A DNA stretch of 64,000 nt from the NCBI RefSeq assembly GCF_011074885.1, contig NC_054687.1, forward strand, positions 1,240,001 to 1,304,000, given 5' to 3'. This document shows, in pieces, positions 30,061 to 38,060 of this stretch. How positions within the stretch are numbered: the stretch's first letter is position 1; each line of letters opens with the position of its first letter. Made by a program: the position numbers and the translations under genes. The notes below the pieces were generated by a model that saw nothing but the letters and a program-made list of their open reading frames with translations, had not been told where the DNA came from and made no database searches. This stretch comes from Brettanomyces bruxellensis. Its lineage: Eukaryota > Ascomycota > Pichiomycetes > Pichiales > Pichiaceae.

Positions 30061-31074
30061 CTATATGAAGTTATCCAATACCCATTTTGAAACCATTTTT
30101 ACAAATGGAACACGGTGCTCTGTGACTATCCAATGGCTCGAGTCCATGGATTGGATTTGATAGTTTTCGAAATGACTTTGAATCAGGTGCTCGTGTATAT
30201 TATTACCCACGAAATTGCTGTAATTTGCCCTAATAATAAGTAAGGGGTCTTGGTATACCGGATAGTCGTCCAAATCACCAAGTTTGGACATCTTAAATTC
30301 CATGATATCCTCTATATATTCATCCAGTATATCCAATGGCACAAGTGATTGGACCTTTTTAGTCACTGGGTCCTTGTGCAAATTGTTGACCAGAAACATC
30401 ACAATCTTCTTCTCTCGCTCGATATTTTTGAGGAGGTAACCAGCCACGGCAGCCACATTTCTGCATGTTCCAGAATCAACAACCTGTTTCATGTGCTTCA
30501 GATAAAGGTGAAACTTCTCGAATTCCTTGAATGATGTCTCCGGATTCATATACGGAACATTATCTATGCTCACCACACCCTTGACAATGTCAGGAAATCG
30601 TAATGCATGAACCATGGCTGCTTTCCCGCCCATTGAATGGCCCATCATGATTACACCATTTGTCTCAAAATCAACTTCATCTCTCAAATGACCCATCAAA
30701 TAGCTTATATCGTCTGACATTGCTCGGTAGTTGTGAGGTCGGGCATGAAATGAGGTGCCATGATTGCGGAGATCTGGCACTATTAGGGTTGTTCCTAATT
30801 GATTTGCCAACATTCTTGCTGCAGTTCGATTATTCTTCCTATGTCCAAGAAGGCCATGCAGAAATATTATCGGTGGGATATTGGCACATATTTCTGGTGG
30901 TGGAGGATTATTTAAACCGGTATGTTTACCTTTCAATGTCTTTGGTTTGAATACATCGTAATCTAATATTCGATTTGGAACGGAGCTCAAAAAGCGAGTC
31001 AGTTTTACTCTCGAATGAAGTATAGGTGTTTTTATCTGACACCTCCAAACCTGGAAACCAAAATTTGTTATCAT
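30061..31074 (-). CDS. Mitochondrial alpha/beta hydrolase, Imo32/Eat1/ABHD11-like
   Basis: This is a serine hydrolase of the ABHD11/Imo32 group, which also contains the yeast ethanol acetyltransferase Eat1. The catalytic triad is visible: Ser in GHSMGGK (~144), Asp in VVSIDNVPY (~169) and His in SSHWIVTEH (~315). The oxyanion segment is FLHGLLGHRKN. The first ~35 residues (MITNFGFQVWRCQIKTPILH, then RVKLTRFLSS) form a likely presequence. The start is ATG 31074; a GTG two codons upstream is ignored. The product is 337 residues. Whether it hydrolyses thioesters or makes ethyl acetate cannot be told from sequence alone. Confidence 0.82.
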   Translation of the reverse strand: MITNFGFQVWRCQIKTPILHSRVKLTRFLSSVPNRILDYDVFKPKTLKGKHTGLNNPPPPEICANIPPIIFLHGLLGHRKNNRTAARMLANQLGTTLIVPDLRNHGTSFHARPHNYRAMSDDISYLMGHLRDEVDFETNGVIMMGHSMGGKAAMVHALRFPDIVKGVVSIDNVPYMNPETSFKEFEKFHLYLKHMKQVVDSGTCRNVAAVAGYLLKNIEREKKIVMFLVNNLHKDPVTKKVQSLVPLDILDEYIEDIMEFKMSKLGDLDDYPVYQDPLLIIRANYSNFVGNNIHEHLIQSHFENYQIQSMDSSHWIVTEHRVPFVKMVSKWVLDNFI

Positions 31075-32092
31075 CCGCACAAACCAATGACCGTATTCTT
31101 GAAAAAAAATGCCTGTTATTTATCTTAGACTTCTCAATCTGAATGCTTCTCTAAGTTGGATTGTGCTGTTCTCCGTTCAGTATTTTAGAGATTAATCGTC
31201 AATATATACTTTTACATCCTTACACGAATAATGTCCAACATAAATACAAATTTTCATAGAGGGAAGCAGGGGAAAAAAAGCGTTACAGACGCGTCGATTG
31301 ACAATATTATCCTCTCGCTTATTTTTCTGTTCCCGGGGCAATGCAAAACGGATTTAATAACTAGGGGAACGAGCGCCAAGAGAAATATGGTCGATAAACC
31401 AAGCCACAGAGGTCCGATAAAAAATAAAATAGAAAGGGGTACTAAATATATCTAGTGGGCTCACCCATGAAATGATTTTCACTCTAATGAATTTGACCAT
31501 TATATTTGGAATATATTGTTCATATCCTATATTGGGAAATACGTGTCCCTGAAATTTCATCAAGAAATGACTTGTAGGTCCTTTTTTTCCCCTGTTTCAA
31601 TGAGTGAAGGCCGTTAAGATCTTAAAGATAAGAAGGACCCAATGAAAAGCTGCAAATTGCATTCCGTAGGAAAAGCCGTAATTAGTGTGGTCTATTTTCC
31701 CTCTGGTTTGTCTTTTTTTCAGGGACAATGGTTTATTGATTTATCTGATTCACAATACCGATATTAGGAGTATAGCAATATATTTAACAATTGGGCAAAT
31801 TTTTCAATATCAGCAAGCCCATGATTTATAGATATGTATTTATAATTTCATGCGATGAAATTGACGATAACAATTGTGCTTCAACGTTTTTATCCGGCCT
31901 TTGTTGCCTAGAGAGGGGGGGGGTGTGCTTTTAATTTTTTTTATTCCTGAATAATTTGAAGTTCAACCATTTGATTGTATTTCCCATCGGTTCATACTTT
32001 CCATTGTATTTGAATTGCCGCTTTTGCTGCCTAATATAGGCTTAGTAGTCAAGCCAAGCCCATGTATGTGCAGGTCTTAGAAATTGTATCCC

Positions 32093-32098
32093 CACGTG
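32093..32098. promoter_or_regulatory. CACGTG box (possible Pho4 site) upstream of the Git1-type gene
   Basis: CCCACGTGCC lies about 335 bp upstream of the transporter ATG. A Pho4 core is CACGTG, and S. cerevisiae GIT1 is induced by phosphate starvation, so PHO control is plausible. Other bHLH factors share this core. Confidence 0.4.
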
Positions 32099-32329
32099 CC
32101 ATATTCTGAACAATAGCCTAAACTGGTGAAATGATATGCGCGACAGAAAGGACTGGTTATCACTATTTTTTCACCAAGCTATTTTCTATATTTTCACTTT
32201 TTTATGGTATCATTTTCTAATTTTACCCTTACTTTTAAAAGATATAGTCTTCCTGCGTGATATTTCTAATAAATTACTAGTTCTCTCTGTATGAAACGTG
32301 CTCTATTGACAAAATTATGTCAAGGGGTG

Positions 32330-32337
32330 TATAAAAG
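32330..32337 (+). promoter_or_regulatory. TATA box of the Git1-type gene
   Basis: TATAAAAG lies about 93-100 bp upstream of ATG 32430, a typical core-promoter spacing. Confidence 0.6.
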
Positions 32338-32429
32338 GTGAAGTTATCTGCTATTTCTGTGGACGATAAACATCTCTCCCTGGAATATTGAAATATTCTA
32401 CAAACCAGGAACCTATACATAATACAAAT

Positions 32430-33938
32430 ATGACATCAGAACAAAGTCTCACTCTTGCTAAGGAAGAGGAGGTTCGTGAAATCAACAATGAGTTTGATAC
32501 AACCGACAGTGATGATCCAATCTCCTACGATGAGGAGGGTCGTGCTGGAAGATTTTTAATCAAGAGATCATGGTCCGATGTCTTTACTATTATTTGTTCT
32601 GGTTGTGCCTTGTTATCTGATGGCTACCAAAACAGTTGTATGAACATGCTCAACTCTGTCTTCTCTGTGGCATACCCAAAAGATTACACATCTTCAGTGA
32701 AAACTAGAGTTTCTAATGCCTTGACAATCGGTGAGATTATCGGTCAGATCACAGTTGGATTGACTTGCGATTACTATGGACGTAGATGGGCCATTTTGAT
32801 GACTACATCTGTTATTGTTATTGGTTCTATTCTTGGAGCTGCCATGAATGGTGCCACTATTGCAGGAATGTTTTGGATGCTTACCGTAGCCAGAGGTGTT
32901 ACTGGTTTTGGTGTTGGTGGTGAATATCCAGCTTCATGCACTTCTGCTGCTGAAGCTTCAAATGAAGCTGTGAAGAGAAGAGGTGGTGTTCTTGTTTTAG
33001 TCACCAACTTTCCATTAAGTCTTGGTACTCCTTTCGCTTTGATTGTTTTCTTGATTGTCTACACTGCAACCGGTTCTGGAACACATTTGAATACTTGTGC
33101 CCGTATTTTGCTTGGTCTTGGTTGTGTTTGGCCTATAGCGGTTTTCTACTTCAGATGGAAGATGGCTACTCCTTTGTTGTACAAGAAATCAGCCATCAGG
33201 AGAAATGTTCCATACTTACTCTCAATTAAATTTTACTGGAGAAGGTTGATCGGTACAGGTGCCTGCTGGTTCTTGTATGATTTCATTACTTTTCCTAACA
33301 GTGTTTTCTCTTCAACAATTATTTCGTCTGTGATGGATGACACTACAAACTTGACAAAAGTTGCCGAATGGAATCTTTTATTGGCCGTTTTCTCTATTCC
33401 AGGTGTTCTTATTGGTGCTTACTTGGTCGATAGAATTGGAAGGAAGTACACTATGTGTATTGGTTTCAGTGGATATGTCATCATGGGTCTCATCATTGGA
33501 TGTGCATACAATAAAATTAAGAAGATTGTTCCTTTGTTTATTGTTTTCTACGCTCTTTTCACAGCCCTTGGTAACGGCGGTCCGGGTGATGTTTTGGGTT
33601 TGGCCTCTTCTGAGAGTTATGCTTCTCCAATTAGAGGAACTTTCTATGGTTTCTGTGCCGCAGTTGGTAAAGCTGGTGCTGCCATCGGTACTGAGGCATT
33701 CACTCCAATTGAAAACAACCTCGGTAAGAACTGGACTTTCATCATTTCAGCTATTTGTGGTGCTGTCGGTGTTACCTTATGTTACTTCTTTGTTCCTCAT
33801 CTCAAAGACCCTGATTTAATGGCAGAAGATATTAGATATTTGAGATATGTTCGTGCTCATGGTTGGACCGGAACTTTTGGTATCCAAGAAGAAGCAAAGC
33901 AGATCAAGGCTGTTACTTCCGATGCAACCGAAGAATAG
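32430..33938 (+). CDS. MFS transporter of the Git1/phosphate:H+ symporter family
   Basis: This plasma-membrane proton symporter is predicted to import glycerophosphodiesters such as glycerophosphoinositol, or phosphate. The 502-residue product has about 12 hydrophobic segments. The family signature lies between TM4 and TM5: VGGEYPASCTSAAEASNEA. MFS loop motifs DYYGRRWAI (TM2-3) and VDRIGRKYTM (TM8-9) are clear. The N-terminus is acidic and cytosolic. The start is ATG 32430; the frame is open to a TTG upstream. Codon choice is moderately biased, suggesting good expression. Substrate is inferred from family; a plain phosphate or GPC transporter is possible. Confidence 0.88.
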   Translation: MTSEQSLTLAKEEEVREINNEFDTTDSDDPISYDEEGRAGRFLIKRSWSDVFTIICSGCALLSDGYQNSCMNMLNSVFSVAYPKDYTSSVKTRVSNALTIGEIIGQITVGLTCDYYGRRWAILMTTSVIVIGSILGAAMNGATIAGMFWMLTVARGVTGFGVGGEYPASCTSAAEASNEAVKRRGGVLVLVTNFPLSLGTPFALIVFLIVYTATGSGTHLNTCARILLGLGCVWPIAVFYFRWKMATPLLYKKSAIRRNVPYLLSIKFYWRRLIGTGACWFLYDFITFPNSVFSSTIISSVMDDTTNLTKVAEWNLLLAVFSIPGVLIGAYLVDRIGRKYTMCIGFSGYVIMGLIIGCAYNKIKKIVPLFIVFYALFTALGNGGPGDVLGLASSESYASPIRGTFYGFCAAVGKAGAAIGTEAFTPIENNLGKNWTFIISAICGAVGVTLCYFFVPHLKDPDLMAEDIRYLRYVRAHGWTGTFGIQEEAKQIKAVTSDATEE

Positions 33939-34118
33939 AGAGCGTTACATGCATTAGTTTTTAATATTAATAATATTGTATAACTGATTTTTCTATTTGT
34001 AGTCTATTTTGGACTATTGTTGGGGTTTATTCTAGAAAGACTTACATTTCTTTTCCTAATGTATTGAATCAATAACCTGGCATGTAATTAGGGTCTAATA
34101 AACTACGTTTTCTTTGGT

Positions 34119-34128
34119 ATCACGTGAC
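34119..34128 (+). promoter_or_regulatory. ATCACGTGAC site
   Basis: An exact copy of the recurrent decamer, 180 bp after the transporter stop and about 750 bp before the FIG1-type gene. It has the Cbf1-type core; its target gene is unclear. Confidence 0.45.
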
Positions 34129-34482
34129 ATTTCCAGATACTTACTTCTGTGACTTCTCCAGGATTTTATTGTTGAGAAGATGGTATTCAAGAAATTCATT
34201 TTTATGCTTATTTCGGTTAAGCTCACACTTATCTGCCTAGCGTTCTGCTTTTTTTTGTGTGTGTATGTGTAATCATTGTAATCAACCCCTTTTTCCTCTT
34301 GCTTTGAGTAATTGAAAAGAAGACTATATAATATTATAGAACTTCTTTCACTTTTAATTCTAATAGACAATAATATGTTATTAATTGTAAATGGATTTAA
34401 CCAGAAATTTATATGAATCAGAAGTTCTAAAAATATTTAATGCGTATCATCTCAGTGTCATGATTTTGTGCGTAAAAAAAAA

Positions 34483-34500
34483 TGAAACTAAAATGAAACA
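34483..34500 (+). promoter_or_regulatory. Tandem pheromone-response elements (Ste12-type)
   Basis: TGAAACT and TGAAACA lie in the same orientation 11 bp apart, one helical turn, about 380 bp upstream of the FIG1-type gene. The second is an exact PRE core. Paired PREs are the usual arrangement for Ste12 and are expected upstream of a mating gene. Confidence 0.6.
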
Positions 34501-34758
34501 TATATGCTAGATTCCTTTAAGTAAAACATCAAAAACTAATACTTTAAATTGCAGGTTTTGTATTCATCATGTAATTCACCGAATAGAATAGCTTGTTATA
34601 TCCATTACAATTGGTTTAACAATTGTAGGTCTCTTGAATATTTTGTGCTTTGCTAAAGATCCGCGACAGAACGGTTTCAAGTTGGAGGACTCGTCATATT
34701 TGTTTCTGGGGTCAAGTTTGGATGTATTAGGGTGCTTTTGAAAGTCACAAATACACCT

Positions 34759-34775
34759 TATATATATATATATAA
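34759..34775 (+). promoter_or_regulatory. TATA element of the FIG1-type gene
   Basis: A TA-dinucleotide run ending TATAAG lies about 100-117 bp upstream of the ATG. Confidence 0.5.
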
Positions 34776-34875
34776 GCTTCTAGACAATATTATTTTGGGG
34801 GCATTGAATTGGAAATGCTAAATAGTTCTAAGTCATAATTGAATTTTTTTTGGTGTAACCACTAAAATATCCATC

Positions 34876-35706
34876 ATGATATCAGTCCTATTTTCAACAT
34901 TACCTTTTTTAATTAAAAAAAGTCCACGGTTCCTAGGCCTAATAATAAGCTTCATTAGCTTTATGCTGGCCCTATTTGTTTTGCTAGGATGCACAAAGTC
35001 AAAGCATGCTTACTCCAATGTGTATCTTTTCGAGCTATCCTTCAACCAGAGCTCTCCCATACTTAAGAACATGCAGACAGATACCATGAACTCTACACAA
35101 ATGGATACAACAGTCCGCACAAGCTACATGGGCAGCTGCATCACTTTTAATGCATCATCTTCAAATTCTGAGATGAAGTGTGGCTATACGGACAGCATTC
35201 TCAGCAAATACTCGAGTGAGTTGCCTGAGTTCTCTCTCTATAATGAAGCCACCAACAGCACAACTGAGGAGATGAATCTTGTTGATTTCAGCTCATCTCT
35301 GCAAAAAAACAAATCCTTGGTCTCGAATGTTACGGCAGGTGGATTTGTTCCTTTAGTGATTTTTCTCATTGTGGAAATTATCGGTATGGCGGTAAATGCT
35401 GCCTCCGTTGGGCTTCGTTTCACCAAATTTAGCGTGCTCACATACATTATAGCTGCTGCAATTGGGTTCAGTTCGTGGATTCTATCCATTGCCACTCTTT
35501 CGTGGATAGAGGCTCAAAGAAACACAATTCAAAGCATGGTTCATTACATGTCATTGGGATTGTTAAAAGGATCTATAAACGGCCGACTGTCAGGAATTGA
35601 GTGGGCTACTTTCTTCATGACGCTTTTGCAAGGATTGATTGGTGGGTTTTTCTGCTGGAAAGAGGCGCATAAGGAAGCCAAGGACGAGAAGCGGCAAGTT
35701 GTGTGA
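34876..35706 (+). CDS. FIG1: Fig1-domain membrane protein (mating Ca2+ influx / membrane fusion)
   Basis: Fig1 is a pheromone-induced, claudin-like four-span membrane protein needed for low-affinity calcium influx and cell fusion in mating. The first transmembrane segment (~18-38) ends in LLGC, followed by YSNVYLFELSFNQ. This matches the family's GCxS...SNIYLLxLSYxx motif. A Cys-bearing extracellular loop (MGSCITFNAS...MKCGY) with several N-glycosylation sequons comes next, then three more TM segments (~155-175, 185-210, 240-260) and a charged tail. The product is 276 residues. Tandem PREs upstream support the assignment. A Sur7-type relative is the main alternative. Confidence 0.78.
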   Translation: MISVLFSTLPFLIKKSPRFLGLIISFISFMLALFVLLGCTKSKHAYSNVYLFELSFNQSSPILKNMQTDTMNSTQMDTTVRTSYMGSCITFNASSSNSEMKCGYTDSILSKYSSELPEFSLYNEATNSTTEEMNLVDFSSSLQKNKSLVSNVTAGGFVPLVIFLIVEIIGMAVNAASVGLRFTKFSVLTYIIAAAIGFSSWILSIATLSWIEAQRNTIQSMVHYMSLGLLKGSINGRLSGIEWATFFMTLLQGLIGGFFCWKEAHKEAKDEKRQVV

Positions 35707-35820
35707 ATTAAATTTTTGGTTTTTGCATATTTAAATTTAGCATTTAGGGCCCGTTTGCATCACAATCGCATGTTTAGCTTTCCTTATCAGTACTCTCGTA
35801 TCTGTAGCACATTGAATGTA

Positions 35821-35830
35821 ATCACGTGAA
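35821..35830 (+). promoter_or_regulatory. ATCACGTGAA site (near-copy of recurrent decamer)
   Basis: This matches nine of ten positions of the recurrent ATCACGTGAC decamer and lies 115 bp beyond the FIG1-type stop. Confidence 0.4.
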
Positions 35831-36327
35831 GCCAAAAAAAAGTAGGCATATATTATATATCCGACAATTTTTTGGAAACTTATCGCGAAATTCTTCACCA
35901 CCACCCCATGCCACAAATGTTGGGTGCCTGGCATCCCACTTAGACGGGAATAGTGAATATATGCAATGTAAACTGGCAGATAATTTGTTTTTAGCACGCT
36001 TTTTCTGATGCAAATATTAGAAAACGTGGGATCCAGTTGAGGGTTCAAGCAATATTTGACATTTTGGGAACGAAGGATGGGTTTGAATTCGGGAAAAGGG
36101 AAACGTAAGCAGAAAAAAGGCTGTCATAATAGCGTATTGAGAAATTCCATTGTATAATATTTTCAACACAACAATAGCTTTTTGGCCAATTTACACGGCT
36201 GTTTTTTTTGCTTTGCGGTGTTTTAATCTCGCATTGTCTGATTTGTTTAGATGTACAGCCAGGTCAATTAACTGAATAGATGCCCGTTGAAAATTTTTAG
36301 CTGTAGCGGCAAACGGTTTAAAGCGGT

Positions 36328-36346
36328 AACCGGTAGGATACCGGTT
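36328..36346. promoter_or_regulatory. 8-bp inverted repeat, AACCGGTA-GGA-TACCGGTT
   Basis: Two perfect 8-bp arms are separated by GGA. CGG/CCG half-sites of this type are recognised by Zn2Cys6 dimers. A further CGGTAA and an ACGGTT lie just upstream. No specific factor can be named. Confidence 0.45.
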
Positions 36347-37288
36347 CACTGTGGGAAAAAAAGACAGTGTGTGAAAAATTAGCAACAGATGAAGCAATGA
36401 TAAGGGCACCAAACAGTGTGATAAAAAAAGGTTATTGCACACCAGGCTGCCTGGTAATACAACAGTTAGTGTTGCTATTTCGATGATACAATTGCCGAGG
36501 CTGTGTTATGCTTTTTTCCCTGCAGCAACTGGTTTTGCAACTTTGCTTTATTTACTCCTCTTCTTTTTTTTCGATGGGTGTGTTGTCCCTATGGAAAAAA
36601 AAAAAATTGTAACATAAAAAAAACGGTTAGTCGGAAAATCCCCTCTTCCCCTTTACTGCGATCCATCAGCCCTAAAATAACTGTAAGGTTGAACGTCGAC
36701 TTAAACGATTGGCTAAAGTACAATCATATGCATACGAAAGTGAAGTGAAGGGACAATTATTTTTTGTTGTTGTTTCCATATTCAGTATTAGGTTTCAGCC
36801 CACTCGTAATTCATCACTTAAAACGAGGCTTTCCTTCATAGTTACAAATCTGTAAAAAAGTGATACTGACAGCATCAGCTGTACATTTTAATATTAGCAC
36901 ACATTTCGTCCTGAGGTTTCAGCCGTTCAACACCGGCTCGGTCCTCTTTTTTTCCTGTAAACGCTTCTCTCGTGATTCTGAAGGGAATTCGAAAATTCCT
37001 CATTATGGCATTTTCTAACTCTTCGATGCTTTCTTTCCCTGCTTTCTCACGTTCTTCCCCCATTGTTTGTGGCTTTTGCTATAGCCTCACAGTCCATATT
37101 GCCGCACTATTGCTATGCCGGTACTTCTTAGGCTTGGTGAATTTCGCCATCCTTGTAGAGCACACGTCTTTCGTACGGATTTTTGAATATTGAAATCCAC
37201 CACATTCGTGCTGACCATTCTAAATTTTATTAATTTAATTATGCATGTTCAGGGTCCTCGCTTTCTCACTACACACGGTTGAAAAATT

Positions 37289-37305
37289 GGTCTCGATTCG
37301 AGACC
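37289..37305. promoter_or_regulatory. 8-bp inverted repeat, GGTCTCGA-T-TCGAGACC
   Basis: Perfect 8-bp arms flank a single T, giving a 17-bp near-palindrome about 760 bp upstream of the Myb start. It is likely a dimeric factor site. It resembles a tRNA B box only superficially, with no tRNA around it. Confidence 0.45.
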
Positions 37306-37599
37306 GGCTGTTACTTTGGACGGATATATTTCGTGTTTCAAATTAATTGGGGGAAAAATTGAAAACAAAAAAATTTTTCCCCTCCTGCTTGTATGTAACG
37401 TTGGGCCCTATTTTTTCCCTAAAGATGAAGAAAAAGAGAACGCAGTAACATTTTGGATTTGATTTTCGGTGGGTTTTATCGCGAATATGCGTGCTCTAAG
37501 TAAGTTGCCTAAAACGACTTTTTTGTTTCCTATTCTTTATATCCCACCCGGCTTTAGGCTGGCGTCCATTTCAATGATGAAAGAATAGATGATGATTAT

Positions 37600-37780
37600 T
37601 TTTCATGTATTGCCGACTCCTCCCTCGTTTTGCTTTTTTATTTATTTTTATCCTTTATTTCATTTTTTTACTTTCTTATTTTCTTATTTTTTAATTTTTT
37701 TATTCTCCATTTTAATTTTTTATTTTTTAATTTTTTATTTTTTTTACTCTCTATTTATTTCTTTATTCTCTCATTATATT
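37600..37780 (+). repeat. T-rich low-complexity tract
   Basis: The plus strand is almost entirely T with short A and C interruptions, including repeated ATTTTTTAATTTTTT units. Such tracts often exclude nucleosomes upstream of yeast transcription starts. Confidence 0.7.
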
Positions 37781-38060
37781 TCGATACCTGGAACAGTTGG
37801 TTCCCGTCTTGCTTCTTTTCGTTCTTTCTTCATCAAGTTGACATCGCACACACCTGTACATCGAAAAGCAAGCATCGAGTTCGAAGCAGCAATCAGGCAA
37901 CAGTAGTTCGACGTTCTGTTGTCACACATCACATCAGTAGCATATTTGATCACAGAACACAGTGTGGACAATTTGTTTAACACAGTGAGATTAATTTTTT
38001 CATATTTGTGTCAACTCGCATCGAGCAGGTGTTGATATTTGCAGTATCCTATAAGTGAGG

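Larger units (their letters stand above)
31075..32429. promoter_or_regulatory. 1.35-kb upstream region of the hydrolase and Git1-type genes
   Basis: This divergent intergenic region holds CACGTG at 32093 and a TATA box at 32330, both placed for the transporter. It also has a G9 run near 31917. A 74-codon plus-strand frame near 31231 lacks protein-like character. No RNA gene was recognised. Confidence 0.5.
33939..34875. promoter_or_regulatory. Transporter 3' flank and FIG1-type promoter region
   Basis: This 937-bp region holds an ATCACGTGAC decamer at 34119, tandem pheromone-response-type elements at 34483-34500 and a long TATA run at 34759-34775, the last two placed for the gene at 34876. 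A 91-codon minus-strand frame near 34095 is not protein-like. Confidence 0.55.
35707..38060. other. 2.35-kb gene-poor region upstream of the Myb gene
   Basis: No convincing gene is present. Its contents are a CACGTG box (35823), two near-perfect palindromes (36328-36346, 37289-37305), several CGG triplets around 36305-36345 and a strongly T-rich tract at ~37600-37780. Short open frames (for example 62 codons on the minus strand at 36875-37063) lack homology that I recognise. The region is most simply the long regulatory region and leader of the Myb gene. Confidence 0.5.

Noticed and set aside
30061..31074. Naming the hydrolase EAT1
   Set aside because: The triad is shared by Eat1, Imo32 and ABHD11; sequence by eye cannot separate the acetyltransferase from the others.
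36875..37063. 62-codon charged minus-strand ORF upstream of the Myb gene
   Set aside because: Its charge reflects the purine-rich minus strand of this region; no motif, codon bias or promoter supports it.
37261..37320. tRNA gene suggested by GGTCTCGATTCGAGACC
   Set aside because: The string is a simple palindrome. No A box, acceptor stem or cloverleaf could be drawn around it.
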